From: Ferruginibacter sp. | GTDB taxonomy: Bacteria; Bacteroidota; Bacteroidia; Chitinophagales; Chitinophagaceae | Assembly (NCBI GenBank): GCA_013141435.1 | Contig: JABFQZ010000020.1 | Location: 40,095-104,094 of the forward strand | Length of the DNA: 64,000 nt | Direction: 5' to 3' | Part shown: positions 28,786 to 37,645 of the stretch, piece after piece | Layout: every line of letters starts with the position of its first letter | Position numbering within the stretch: the stretch's first letter is position 1 | Made by a program: the position numbers and the translations under genes | Notes under the pieces: generated by a model | Databases searched by the model: none | The model's input: the letters and a program-made list of their open reading frames with translations, nothing else | What the model was told of the DNA's origin: nothing

Positions 28786-29223
28786 CTACGCACCAGTATG
28801 TCCAAATCCTCCAGCACCTCTCTCAGTATCATTTATTTCATTTACTTGTAATAATGAGGCTTGTATTACACTAGCTACTATTAATTGTGCTATTCTGTCG
28901 TTATGTTTTATAGTTTGTGTTTCGCTACTTAGGTTTATAAGCAATACTTTTAATTCTCCTCTATAATCACTATCTATTGTGCCAGGCGTATTTAGGCATG
29001 TAATACCATTTTTTAATGCTAAGCCACTTCTTGGTCTTATCTGTACTTCGTAGCCAGCAGGTATTTCCATAAATATACCAGTTGGTATAAGTATTCGCTC
29101 TAGTGGCGCAAGTGTAATGGTATTTTCTAAATTTGCTCTAATATCCATACCAGCTGCACCTGCTGTAGCATAATGTGGTAACTCATTTGTAGATGTATTT
29201 ACAGTTTTAATTATAACACTCAT
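28786..29223 (-). CDS. dut: dUTP diphosphatase
   Basis: A 145-residue trimeric dUTPase that hydrolyses dUTP to dUMP. All five motifs can be read: AAGMDIRAN (1), [12 protein letters not shown] (2), [15 protein letters not shown] with the catalytic Asp (3), DRIAQLIVA (4) and the flexible C-terminal [10 protein letters not shown] (5). It is 6 bases downstream of ispF and is certainly co-transcribed with it. Confidence 0.97.
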   Translation of the reverse strand: MSVIIKTVNTSTNELPHYATAGAAGMDIRANLENTITLAPLERILIPTGIFMEIPAGYEVQIRPRSGLALKNGITCLNTPGTIDSDYRGELKVLLINLSSETQTIKHNDRIAQLIVASVIQASLLQVNEINDTERGAGGFGHTGA

Positions 29224-29229
29224 AATTTA

Positions 29230-29709
29230 TTATATTTTTTGAAGTAATACAGTTGCATTGGCAAATAACCCCTCTTCTCTACCTGCAAACCCCATTTTTT
29301 CGGTGGTTGTAGCTTTTATCGAAATATCATTTTCTTCTATTTCTAAAATATTGGCTATTGTTTTTTGCATTGCAGGAGCATAAGGCATTATTTTAGGACA
29401 TTCTAAGCATACATTGCTATCTATATTTATAACTTTATAGCCTTTTTCTTTTATTAATGAATAAGTTTTGGTAAGCAAAATTTTACTATCTATGTTTTTT
29501 AAAGTTTGATCAGTGTCAGGAAAATGTTTTCCTATATCTCCTAAACACAATGCACCTAATAATGCATCACAAATAGCATGTAGTAACACATCGGCATCGC
29601 TATGCCCTACAGCACCTTTGTTGTGTGGTATTTGTACTCCACCTAGCCATAATGCTCTACCAGCTGCTAATTGATGAAAATCTATCCCTGAACCTATTCG
29701 TAAACTCAT
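29230..29709 (-). CDS. ispF: 2-C-methyl-D-erythritol 2,4-cyclodiphosphate synthase
   Basis: IspF makes the cyclodiphosphate of the MEP isoprenoid pathway. The 159-residue protein has the zinc ligands in GSGIDFHQL (Asp and His) and GHSDADVLLHAICDALLGAL. It also has HFPDTD and the C-terminal cytidine-binding ATTTEKMGFAGREEGL. Length is normal. It forms an operon with dut. Confidence 0.97.
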   Translation of the reverse strand: MSLRIGSGIDFHQLAAGRALWLGGVQIPHNKGAVGHSDADVLLHAICDALLGALCLGDIGKHFPDTDQTLKNIDSKILLTKTYSLIKEKGYKVINIDSNVCLECPKIMPYAPAMQKTIANILEIEENDISIKATTTEKMGFAGREEGLFANATVLLQKI

Positions 29710-29747
29710 ATTTTTTATTTATGGCAAAGATGCGTAAAACCTTTTGT

Positions 29748-29787
29748 AAAAAAAAAGCGTTCTGCAAAACAGAACGCTTTTTTTTTA
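29748..29787 (-). terminator. Bidirectional Rho-independent terminator after porV
   Basis: A 9-bp stem AGCGTTCTG/CAGAACGCT with a five-base loop, flanked by an A-run on the left and a T-run on the right. It follows porV on the minus strand and stops transcripts before ispF. Confidence 0.85.
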
Positions 29788-29798
29788 TTATTTTTCTC

Positions 29799-30932
29799 TT
29801 ATTTTTTATCAATATCAAACATTAAACTCAAACGAAAAGTATTAGATAATGGAGTACGAGTAACACCACTACCAGAAGGTACTATGTAAGCTATATTTAA
29901 ACCTACCATGCTATATTTTAAACCAGCGCCAACTGTTGCATAACGGCGATCACCTTTTAATTTATTTTCGTAGAAATAACCTGCACGTAAAGAAAACTGA
30001 TCTTTGTAAGTATATTCAGCACCAATACCAGCAGTAATTTCTTTTGTTTCGCCAGATTTATCGCCAAAAGATTTAGTCCAGCTACTTACTACGCTTTTAG
30101 TTTGGTATCCAGCTGTACCACCTGCAGAAGTATCCAAAGGAACTAATAATTTATTCAAATCCAATGCAAAAGTTAATTTACTATCTGCATCAAATACTTT
30201 TGTATAAGCACCACCCAAACCAAGGTTTGCAGGTATAAAATCTTTTTTAGCACTGTTATCGGTATAAGAAATTTTTGAACCCAAATTACTCAAAGTTAAA
30301 CCCCAGTTTAAACCTTCGCCATTTTCTTTAGCACCAGTATGGTATAAATGTAAATCGCCAGATACTGAGCTTCCTTTTTTGTAATTAATGCCACCATAGT
30401 TACCTACAGCAAGGCTTGAACTTACATACTTTAAGCCTAAACCAATACCAGTTTTTGAGCTTAGTTTTCTAGAGTATCCTAAATCTAAAGAAAACTCACG
30501 TGGACGACTACTTCCATCAGGAGTACCAGCTATTGTAGTAAAGTCTATATTTCCAAGGCTAAAATAGCGTAGCCCTAAAGATATTGCTTGAGCATCGCCC
30601 ATTTTATAAAAACCAGCTAAAGAAGTTAAATAAACATCTTTTAAATTCAAATCATGCAACCATGGAGTGTATGTTAATCCAAAAGATGCATTTTGTTTTG
30701 CAAAAGGCGTTTTACCTAAATTCCAAAAGTTAGAATAAGCGTCGGCACTTGTAGCAATACCAGTTTCGCCCATACCAGTAGCTCTTGCATCAGGCGATAT
30801 ACGCAACATTGGAACAGCTGTTGTTATTACTTTAATGTTATTTACAACACCTGTTACTTGTGCAGTTGTTTCGTTAATTGTTCCCCCTATTATTATCGCT
30901 AGGGCAGCTAATCTTAAAGTTGCTTTTTTCAT
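29799..30932 (-). CDS. porV: Type IX secretion outer-membrane protein PorV
   Basis: A 377-residue beta-barrel of the PorV/PorQ family with a signal peptide. Landmarks are the N-terminal AVPMLRISPDARATGMGETG and SNFWNLGKTPFAKQ, alternating amphipathic strands such as AISLGLRYFSLGNIDF, and the C-terminal NTFRLSLMFDIDKK. PorV shuttles T9SS cargo from the translocon to the PorU attachment complex. porU often neighbours porV, but it is not here. gldJ diverges 428 bases away, so the two T9SS/gliding genes share a regulatory region. Confidence 0.93.
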   Translation of the reverse strand: MKKATLRLAALAIIIGGTINETTAQVTGVVNNIKVITTAVPMLRISPDARATGMGETGIATSADAYSNFWNLGKTPFAKQNASFGLTYTPWLHDLNLKDVYLTSLAGFYKMGDAQAISLGLRYFSLGNIDFTTIAGTPDGSSRPREFSLDLGYSRKLSSKTGIGLGLKYVSSSLAVGNYGGINYKKGSSVSGDLHLYHTGAKENGEGLNWGLTLSNLGSKISYTDNSAKKDFIPANLGLGGAYTKVFDADSKLTFALDLNKLLVPLDTSAGGTAGYQTKSVVSSWTKSFGDKSGETKEITAGIGAEYTYKDQFSLRAGYFYENKLKGDRRYATVGAGLKYSMVGLNIAYIVPSGSGVTRTPLSNTFRLSLMFDIDKK

Positions 30933-31360
30933 GCGTTTTTTTTGTCTTGGTTAGGTAGACTTACCTCTATAAGCGTTAAGTTTAAAATTTCGAGTACTCT
31001 AAAATTGAATACTCTTTAAATCAAATGCAATTTATAATTTTTTGTTAAAGAAAACAATAATTATTTTTCAAATGTATATAAAAATTATTTTTAGAACAAA
31101 ATTTTTTTCGAGTATTAATGAAAAAAAATATTTTTCTAGTTATTTTTCATCTAATTTGAATCAAAAAAAACATTTAGTTTAAGAACGATTTTTGAAAAAG
31201 TATATTGTAAGTAAAGATATTTTTTTTCAAAAAGAAATGCTAAAGATTTATTTTGCTATACTTTTTCAAGTTAAAGTAATTATATTCGCAGCTTGAAATA
31301 CAATAACACAATAAATTTATGTTATTTACCGTTCAATAAAATGTAAAACACCAATATATT
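30933..31360. promoter_or_regulatory. Divergent porV/gldJ intergenic region, 428 bases
   Basis: AT-rich region between the divergent porV and gldJ genes. It contains a perfect 13-bp inverted repeat TTGAAAAAGTATA (31192-31204) and TATACTTTTTCAA (31257-31269) with 52 bases between. A weak -7-like TATATTCG lies at 31281-31288, 72 bases before gldJ. No gene was seen. Confidence 0.45.
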
Positions 31361-32911
31361 ATGTTTAAAGCATTCTCTGGGAGATTTCTTTTAGTAGCAC
31401 TTGTTGTAGCAATCTCTTTAAATTCTTGTAAAAAAAGTAGTTCTGGCGGTAAATCTAGTGCAACAGGCTGGAATTACAACGACAAAAAAATGGGCAATTT
31501 TAATGTTGCTAAAGTGAAGTATCCTAAAGCTGGTCCTGGGCTTAAGTTTGTACAAGGTGGATCGTTTGTAATGGGAGCAAAGGACGAAGATGTAATGGGA
31601 GATTGGAATAATGTACCCCGTAGAGTAACTATACCTTCGTTTTTTATTGATGAAACTGAGGTAGCAAATGTGCACTACAGAGAATACCTTTATTGGTTAG
31701 AAAATACTTTTAGCGACGATACCAATATAACAAGAAAAGCTTTGCCAGATACTTTGGTGTGGAGAGAAGAGCTTGCGTATAACGAACCTTATGTAGAGTA
31801 TTATTTTAGGTTTCCATCTTACAATTATTACCCTGTTGTAGGTGTAAACTGGCAACAAGCGCACGACTTTTGTATTTGGAGAACAGATAGGGTAAATGAA
31901 TTGCTTTTGGTAAAAAAAGGCTTTTTAGGTAAAGATGCTATAAAAAAAGAAATGAGAGGTGGTGGAAAAGATGGTTCCTTTAATACAGAATCTTACTTAA
32001 CTAATCCTGAGCTTGTGCAAATGGCAAAGGGTAAACCTAAATCATCTGGTTTAAAAGATATAAATGGCAAACCAAGAAAAGATGTACGTATGGAAGATGG
32101 TATTTTAAACATGGGATACCGTTTACCAACCGAGGCTGAGTGGGAGTATGCTGCTTATGGTTTATTAGACCAAAACCCAAATATTCGTAAAAAAGAAAAA
32201 GGAAGTGGAGAAGAAAATCGTTTAAATCAACAAATATATTCATGGTCTAAAAACCCTAATGGTTTAAGAGATAATCGTAGAGGAACTTTTCAGGGCAAAT
32301 TTTTAGCTAACTTTAAAAGAGGAAATGGTGATAATATGGGTATTGCAGGAGGTTTGAATGATAGAGGAGCAATACCAGAAAATGTAGTTTCATTTTACCC
32401 AAATTCGTTTGGCTTATTTAATATGAGTGGTAATGTGAGTGAGTGGGTAGGCGATGTGTATAGGCCGATGACATCTGTTGATGGGCAAGATTTTAATTAT
32501 TTCCGTGGAAATAAATTTACAAAAGTTTACAAAAACGCATCTAACGAATACGAAAGAGATAGTGCAGGGCATTTAAAAAGAACCGACATATCTGACGATG
32601 AGGTAAAAAACAGAGCTAATTATCAAAAAAATAATGTTATTAATTATTTAGATGGCGATTCGGCTAGTGGTGTTTTTTATGGTTATGGTATTACATCTTT
32701 GGTAAATGACCAAAGTCGTGTAATAAAAGGTGGAAGTTGGAATGATAGAGGATATTGGTTATCGCCAGGCACACGTCGTTTTATGCAAGAAGATCAGGCG
32801 TCGAGTACAGTTGGCTTTAGGTGTGCACAAACATATCTTGGTCCGCCAGAAGGACCAGGCTTTAAAGGAGGAAATAATTTCCCTACAAGAAAGCAAGGAA
32901 AAAGAAAATAA
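31361..32911 (+). CDS. gldJ: Gliding motility lipoprotein GldJ
   Basis: A 516-residue outer-membrane lipoprotein (lipobox SLNSC) with an FGE-sulfatase (SUMF1-like) domain from about residue 60 to the C terminus. Landmarks are LKFVQGGSFVMGAKDEDVMG, IDETEVANVHYREYLYWL, YRLPTEAEWEYAAYG and VIKGGSWNDRGYW. I chose GldJ over the related GldK because of the ATGWNYNDKKMGNF N-terminal region, the adjacent murF and the nearby porV, as in Flavobacterium, and because no gldLMN follows. GldJ is needed for T9SS function and gliding and stabilises GldK. A strong terminator follows. Confidence 0.85.
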   Translation: MFKAFSGRFLLVALVVAISLNSCKKSSSGGKSSATGWNYNDKKMGNFNVAKVKYPKAGPGLKFVQGGSFVMGAKDEDVMGDWNNVPRRVTIPSFFIDETEVANVHYREYLYWLENTFSDDTNITRKALPDTLVWREELAYNEPYVEYYFRFPSYNYYPVVGVNWQQAHDFCIWRTDRVNELLLVKKGFLGKDAIKKEMRGGGKDGSFNTESYLTNPELVQMAKGKPKSSGLKDINGKPRKDVRMEDGILNMGYRLPTEAEWEYAAYGLLDQNPNIRKKEKGSGEENRLNQQIYSWSKNPNGLRDNRRGTFQGKFLANFKRGNGDNMGIAGGLNDRGAIPENVVSFYPNSFGLFNMSGNVSEWVGDVYRPMTSVDGQDFNYFRGNKFTKVYKNASNEYERDSAGHLKRTDISDDEVKNRANYQKNNVINYLDGDSASGVFYGYGITSLVNDQSRVIKGGSWNDRGYWLSPGTRRFMQEDQASSTVGFRCAQTYLGPPEGPGFKGGNNFPTRKQGKRK

Positions 32912-32924
32912 TAAATTTTTAAAA

Positions 32925-32960
32925 ATAAAAAAGCCCTTCATATTGTGAAGGGCTTTTTTG
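32925..32960 (+). terminator. Rho-independent terminator after gldJ
   Basis: A 9-bp stem AGCCCTTCA/TGAAGGGCT with loop TATTG and a T-tract, with an A-run on the other side. The last TTTG of the T-tract also stands where the murF -33 element would be. Confidence 0.85.
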
Positions 32961-32988
32961 CAACAAATAGGTTTAGCTATTACCTTTG
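32957..32988 (+). promoter_or_regulatory. murF promoter (TTTG-N20-TACCTTTG)
   Basis: TTTG at 32957-32960 and TACCTTTG at 32981-32988 are separated by 20 bases, the expected Bacteroidota sigma-A spacing. The murF ATG follows only 4 bases after the box, so the leader is very short or absent. Confidence 0.65.
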
Positions 32989-32992
32989 CATA

Positions 32993-34270
32993 ATGAATAT
33001 AGAAGAAATATATAAAATTTATCTGCAATTTCCATCTGTAGTTACAGATACAAGAAATATAAAAATAGGCGATATATTTTTTGCATTAAAAGGACCAAAT
33101 TTTAATGGAAATATGTATGCAGAGCAAGCTGTAAAAGCTGGAGCAGCCTATTGTATATGCGACGAAAGAACAGATTATACTAATGAAAAAATTATTTATG
33201 TAGATGATTCCTTGCTTTGTATGCAATCATTAGCAAAGCACCATAGGCAACAATTTAATATACCAGTAATAGCCATTACTGGTAGCAATGGCAAAACCAC
33301 CACCAAGGAGTTGGTACATGTAGTTTTATCAAAAAAATACAGATGCTATACCACAAAGGGTAATTTGAATAACCATATAGGAATACCACTCACTATTTTG
33401 GCTATAAAAAATGATGCTGAAATAGCTGTTATAGAAATGGGAGCAAATCATTTGTATGAAATTGAAAACTATTGTACATACGCTATGCCTACACATGGTA
33501 TAATTGTAAATTGTGGCAAGGCTCATTTGGAAGGTTTTGGTAGCGAAGATGGAGTACGAAAAGCCAAAGGCGAATTGTACAATTATTTAGAAAAAAACAA
33601 TGGTACAATTTTTATAAATACCGATTATAATTACTTATTAGAAATGAGTAATAATATAACAAATAAAATTACTTACGGCACATCAAACGCTATGTACACA
33701 GGCATTGTAGCCAATGATAATAATTTTGTAGAAGTAAAAATTACCATTGGCTTGCAATTACAATGTATTAAAACAAAACTTGCAGGCAACTATAATTTGC
33801 CCAATATTTTAAGTGCAGTATGTATTGGCAAAACTTTTGGTGTAAACGATTCTGATATTAAAGATGCTATTGAAAATTACACTCCATCAAATAGCAGATC
33901 GCAAATAATAAAAAAAGATACCAACACCATATTATTAGATGCTTACAATGCCAACCCTAGTAGTATGAAAGCAGCTATAGAAAACTTTGCCGCAATGGAT
34001 GGCAACAATAAAATTGTAATACTTGGAGGTATGATGGAGCTAGGGTTAGAGAGTATAGCCGAGCATACAAATATTATTAATTTGTTGCTGCAGCATAATT
34101 GGAAACAAATAATTGTAACTGGAAAAGATTACCAAAATTTGCCACCAAATATTTTGCACTTTAATAACTCAAACGAAACTGCTGCTTGGTATAAGTTACA
34201 AAATTTTGAAAATTGTTTTATCTTAATTAAAGGATCTAGAGGTATGGCAATGGAAAAACTGTTGGATTAA
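32993..34270 (+). CDS. murF: UDP-N-acetylmuramoyl-tripeptide--D-alanyl-D-alanine ligase
   Basis: MurF adds D-Ala-D-Ala to the UDP-MurNAc tripeptide, the last cytoplasmic step of the peptidoglycan precursor. The 425-residue protein has the N-terminal VVTDTRNIKIGDIFFALKG, the ATP loop ITGSNGKTTTKELV, the central VIEMGANHLYEIE and NCGKAHLEGFGS, and the C-terminal LLDAYNANPSSMKAAIE. The start is the ATG at 32993 (MNIEEIYKIY); the ORF-track start at 32945 lies within the gldJ terminator and upstream of the promoter. The gldJ-murF adjacency is seen in other Bacteroidota. Confidence 0.95.
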   Translation: MNIEEIYKIYLQFPSVVTDTRNIKIGDIFFALKGPNFNGNMYAEQAVKAGAAYCICDERTDYTNEKIIYVDDSLLCMQSLAKHHRQQFNIPVIAITGSNGKTTTKELVHVVLSKKYRCYTTKGNLNNHIGIPLTILAIKNDAEIAVIEMGANHLYEIENYCTYAMPTHGIIVNCGKAHLEGFGSEDGVRKAKGELYNYLEKNNGTIFINTDYNYLLEMSNNITNKITYGTSNAMYTGIVANDNNFVEVKITIGLQLQCIKTKLAGNYNLPNILSAVCIGKTFGVNDSDIKDAIENYTPSNSRSQIIKKDTNTILLDAYNANPSSMKAAIENFAAMDGNNKIVILGGMMELGLESIAEHTNIINLLLQHNWKQIIVTGKDYQNLPPNILHFNNSNETAAWYKLQNFENCFILIKGSRGMAMEKLLD

Positions 34271-34358
34271 TAGATTTGATAGTTTTAAATACTAAGAAAC
34301 ATTTAAAATTAATAGTTATAACAAGAAAAATAATGAATAAAATTTGAATAATTACGCT

Positions 34359-34979
34359 ATGAAAAATTATACTTTTACTATTTTTCTTGTACTACTTATT
34401 GCAATAGCATTTTATTTTTTAGGCAAAAAAAATGGCGGAAACGATGCTAAAATAACTATGGTAGAAAATGTGGAAATTGTAAAACAAATTGCAGAACTTT
34501 CGGCATTGAACGTATCGGGTATTGTAAATTTAAAAGTGAGTAATAAAGGTGAAGAAGGAGGAAGCTGGGATAAATTTAAAAATTATTTTGCCGAAAATAC
34601 TTTGCAAGTAAACTTACCTTACGATGCAAAATTTGGGGTAAATATGAGTAATCAAAAACTGGAAATAAATACTAAAACTAGCATAGTAAATATTACATTA
34701 CCGCATTGCAAATTAATGAGCTTGCAACTAAAGATGGATAAAATGGAAACCATGACACAAACTGGTTTATTTGCAAGTGCAAGTATGAACGATTTGGTAA
34801 AAGCGCAAAAACAATTATATGCGCAGAGCTTGCTACAGTTACAAAACAATGCAAATTATATTAAACTTGCCGAAGAGCATATTGCTACAATATTAAACAA
34901 TTATTACAAACCTTTAGGTTACAAAGTGCAATGTAGTTTTGAAAACGAAGGTGTAAATATTTTAAATACAAAAAATTAG
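34359..34979 (+). CDS. DUF4230 membrane-anchored protein
   Basis: A 206-residue protein with one N-terminal transmembrane anchor (YTFTIFLVLLIAIAFYFLG). The outer part is of the DUF4230 type, with VEIVKQIAELSALNVSGIVNL, LQVNLPYDAKFGVNM and TSIVNITLPHCKLMSLQL. The family has no established role. The start is the ATG at 34359; the track's TTG five codons earlier is less likely. Confidence 0.8.
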   Translation: MKNYTFTIFLVLLIAIAFYFLGKKNGGNDAKITMVENVEIVKQIAELSALNVSGIVNLKVSNKGEEGGSWDKFKNYFAENTLQVNLPYDAKFGVNMSNQKLEINTKTSIVNITLPHCKLMSLQLKMDKMETMTQTGLFASASMNDLVKAQKQLYAQSLLQLQNNANYIKLAEEHIATILNNYYKPLGYKVQCSFENEGVNILNTKN

Positions 34980-35084
34980 GATACATTAATTTAGTATGTT
35001 TTTAAACACACTAAAGGCTACAATAGTTTTGCAAACCTATTGCAATATTTTGCTATTTTTAAAATGTGATGGACTAGTTGTAAA

Positions 35085-35585
35085 TTAATAAACCAACTGC
35101 ACTGTATCCTTTATAATTCCCATTACAAATACACTTTGCACATTACCTATGTTTTCTATTTGGCTTAGTTTATTTACATGAAAGTTGTAATAAGTATCCA
35201 TATTTTCTTCAACTACTTTTAGCATAAAATCAAATTCGCCGCTTATGCTGTAGCATTCTATAATTTCGTTCATTTCATTTATGGCATTTATAAATTTGGT
35301 GCCTGCATTTTTGCTATGAGCTTTTAACGATACATAGCAAATTACCATGAGGCTTTTTTTTACTTTGCTATGGTTTACAAGTGCCGCATATTGCTTTATT
35401 ACTCCATCAGCTTCCATACGCTTAATACGCTCATGCACAGGTGTGGTACTTAAGTGTACTTTTTCTGAAATTTCTTTTACAGTTATCCTTGCATTTTGTT
35501 GCAATAATGCAAGTATTGCAAAATCTTTTTTATCTAAAGAAATATCAATAATAGTGGTTTCTTCTTTTACAAGTTGTTTTGTCAT
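35085..35585 (-). CDS. Lrp/AsnC-family transcription regulator
   Basis: A 166-residue regulator with a winged helix-turn-helix (about residues 18-75: KDFAILALLQQNARITVKEI, STTPVHERIKRMEADGVIKQY) and a RAM ligand-binding domain (about 85-160: VKKSLMVICYVSLKAH, YSISGEFDFMLKVV). It probably senses an amino acid. It is divergent from ahcY, so it may regulate ahcY, but this is inference from position. Confidence 0.9.
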   Translation of the reverse strand: MTKQLVKEETTIIDISLDKKDFAILALLQQNARITVKEISEKVHLSTTPVHERIKRMEADGVIKQYAALVNHSKVKKSLMVICYVSLKAHSKNAGTKFINAINEMNEIIECYSISGEFDFMLKVVEENMDTYYNFHVNKLSQIENIGNVQSVFVMGIIKDTVQLVY

Positions 35586-35676
35586 AGTAAAATGTATATT
35601 TATTCTATAAAATTAAGTAATTATTATATTTTATCCTAAATATATAATATTTTGTAGTGTATTTTTCTATATACTG

Positions 35677-35684
35677 TATATTTG
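35677..35684 (+). promoter_or_regulatory. -7 promoter box of ahcY (TATATTTG)
   Basis: TATATTTG with a TTTG 22 bases upstream (35651-35654). Transcription should start near 35690, which gives a leader of about 200 bases. Confidence 0.6.
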
Positions 35685-35689
35685 CATAT

Positions 35690-35888
35690 TGTTTCACATA
35701 CCTAAGCGGAGATAACAACAATACAACGCTGTGTACGCTGTAATCGTTGTCTTATTGTGTAAAAAAATCGCTTTGATAAAAGTTGAACAAAGATATAATG
35801 ATGAATGGTGCGACGCCACCGAAGTTCATTCAGGAATCTAAAGCTGGTAAAAAACAAAATTAAAATTTAAAATAAAAAACAATTTACA
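35690..35888 (+). ncRNA. Structured 5' leader of ahcY, candidate cis-regulatory RNA
   Basis: The roughly 200-base leader has stems visible by eye. ACAACG at 35723-35728 pairs with CGTTGT at 35745-35750, extended by CAAT/ATTG across a CTT bulge. GCTTTGAT at 35770-35777 pairs with ATCTAAAGC at 35836-35844 (one bulged base), and that stem encloses TGAATGGTG...CACC...ATTCA (35802-35832). AAGCG at 35704-35708 could pair with CGCTT at 35769-35773 as an alternative or pseudoknot. The last 45 bases before the ATG are A-rich and unstructured. It does not match the SAM-I, SAM-II or SAH riboswitch signatures I know. Confidence 0.45.
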
Positions 35889-37214
35889 ATGAGCACAACA
35901 ACTACAGCTATTGATTTTAGCTTAAAAAACAAAGTTGCCGATATGAGCCTTGCAGCTTGGGGACGCAAAGAAATTATGCTTGCCGAAGCCGAAATGCCAG
36001 GTCTTATGAGCATTAGAGCAGAGTATGGCGATAGCAAACCACTTGCAGGCGCACGTATTGCTGGTTGCTTACACATGACAATACAAACGGCCGTTCTTAT
36101 TGAAACCTTAACCCACCTTGGTGCCGAAGTGAAATGGAGTAGCTGTAATATTTTTAGTACGCAAGATCAAGCTGCTGCTGCAATTGCAGAAACTGGCTTA
36201 GGTGTATTTGCTTGGAAAGGACAAACACAAGAAGAAAGCGATTGGTGCATTGAGCAAACTTTATTTTTTGGAAGTGCCGACAAACCTTTGAACATGATTT
36301 TGGACGATGGTGGCGATTTGACCAATATGGTTTTTGATAAATATCCTGAGCTTGTTAGCGGCATTAAAGGCTTAAGCGAAGAAACTACTACAGGTGTACA
36401 CCGCTTATATGAGCGTATGAATGCTGGTACTTTACCAATTCCTGCAATCAACATTAACGACTCTGTTACTAAATCTAAATTTGATAATAAATATGGTTGT
36501 CAAGAATCGTTAGTTGACTCTATTCGTAGAGCTACCGATGTAATGATGGCTGGTAAAGTAGCAGTAGTGGGTGGTTACGGCGATGTGGGTAAAGGAAGTG
36601 CACAAAGTTTACGTGGTGCTGGTGCAAGAGTTATTGTAACAGAGATTGATCCAATTTGTGCATTGCAAGCTGCAATGGATGGCTTTGAAGTAAAGAAAAT
36701 GATTGATGCAGTAAAAGAAGCAGATATTATTGTAACTGCATCTGGCTGTAGAGATTTGATTACAGAAAATCATTTCCGCAACATGAAAGATAAAGCAATT
36801 GTTTGTAATATTGGTCACTTCGATATTGAAATAGACATGGCTTGGTTAAATGCAAACTATGGTGCTAGCAAAAATACCATTAAACCACAGGTAGATTTAT
36901 ATACCATCGAAGGTAAAGATATTATCGTATTGGCGGAAGGTCGTTTGGTAAACTTAGGTTGTGCTACTGGCCACCCAAGTTTTGTAATGAGTAACTCATT
37001 CACTAACCAAACTTTAGCTCAGCTTGAGTTGTGGCAAAATAGTGCTAACTACGAAAACAAAGTTTATGTGTTACCAAAACACCTAGATGAGAAAGTTGCA
37101 CGCCTTCACCTTGCAAAAATAAATGTAGTGTTAGATGAATTAACTACTGCACAATCTGAATACTTAGGTATACCAAAAGTTGGTCCGTTTAAGAGTGATA
37201 TGTATCGTTATTAA
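35889..37214 (+). CDS. ahcY: Adenosylhomocysteinase
   Basis: AhcY hydrolyses S-adenosylhomocysteine to adenosine and homocysteine, relieving product inhibition of methyltransferases. The 441-residue protein has the N-terminal [22 protein letters not shown], the substrate-site motifs [17 protein letters not shown] and [15 protein letters not shown], the NAD fold [20 protein letters not shown] and the conserved [21 protein letters not shown]. The C-terminal tail KSDMYRY ends with the NAD-contacting Tyr. Its product is made by methyltransferases that are common in this window. It is preceded by a long structured leader and followed by a terminator. Confidence 0.97.
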   Translation: MSTTTTAIDFSLKNKVADMSLAAWGRKEIMLAEAEMPGLMSIRAEYGDSKPLAGARIAGCLHMTIQTAVLIETLTHLGAEVKWSSCNIFSTQDQAAAAIAETGLGVFAWKGQTQEESDWCIEQTLFFGSADKPLNMILDDGGDLTNMVFDKYPELVSGIKGLSEETTTGVHRLYERMNAGTLPIPAININDSVTKSKFDNKYGCQESLVDSIRRATDVMMAGKVAVVGGYGDVGKGSAQSLRGAGARVIVTEIDPICALQAAMDGFEVKKMIDAVKEADIIVTASGCRDLITENHFRNMKDKAIVCNIGHFDIEIDMAWLNANYGASKNTIKPQVDLYTIEGKDIIVLAEGRLVNLGCATGHPSFVMSNSFTNQTLAQLELWQNSANYENKVYVLPKHLDEKVARLHLAKINVVLDELTTAQSEYLGIPKVGPFKSDMYRY

Positions 37215-37246
37215 TGGATAATTTTATAATGAATAATTAAAAATAG

Positions 37247-37275
37247 AAGCCATCGTTTTTACGGTGGCTTTTGTT
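37247..37275 (+). terminator. Rho-independent terminator after ahcY
   Basis: Stem AAGCCATCGT/ACGGTGGCTT (one G-T pair) with a TTTT loop, then a T-rich stretch. Confidence 0.7.
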
Positions 37276-37290
37276 ATTATAAAAAACATT

Positions 37291-37428
37291 TGGGGCTTTC
37301 GGCATTAGTACTTTACCAAACATTGGTTCGGTCTTAGTCGCTGTGCCGTATGTATCTGTATGTATATGCTCCTTCGTCGCATACATACAGATACATACAT
37401 CGCTCCCGCCACCGCAGCCCTTGGGCAG
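37291..37428 (+). repeat. Intergenic element D with a long perfect hairpin
   Basis: The element starts TGGGGCTTTCGGCATTAG and ends ATCGCTCCCGCCACCGCAGC, then CCTTGGGC. At its centre GTATGTATCTGTATGTAT (37348-37365) pairs perfectly over 18 bp with ATACATACAGATACATAC (37381-37398), and GC/GC extends the stem after a two-base bulge. It is more GC-rich than the surroundings. I recall similar elements in other Chitinophagaceae genomes, but that needs a search. Confidence 0.65.
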
Positions 37429-37614
37429 ATAATCATAGCCGAACAAAAAAATCCTTTTTTTCTAATAATCTTTTTATAAATCTATAAATTTTGTAATTTT
37501 ATAATATAATGATAAATAATTAATTATGATTTTAATAATTACATTATCGGATAATTTGATAAATATAATATCATAAAAGATTGTTTTTTGGTTTTAATTT
37601 TATCAAAAAAGATG

Positions 37615-37622
37615 TATATTTG
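37615..37622 (+). promoter_or_regulatory. -7 promoter box of the DUF4143 ATPase gene (TATATTTG)
   Basis: TATATTTG lies 23 bases before the ATG at 37646. The rest of the gap from 37429 to 37614 is AT-rich with no visible gene. Confidence 0.5.
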
Positions 37623-37645
37623 TAAAAACACAATACAGTTTTATA

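Noticed and set aside
31361-32911. Naming this SUMF1-like lipoprotein GldK
   Set aside because: GldK is normally followed by gldLMN. The neighbouring murF and porV and the ATGWNYNDKK start fit GldJ better.
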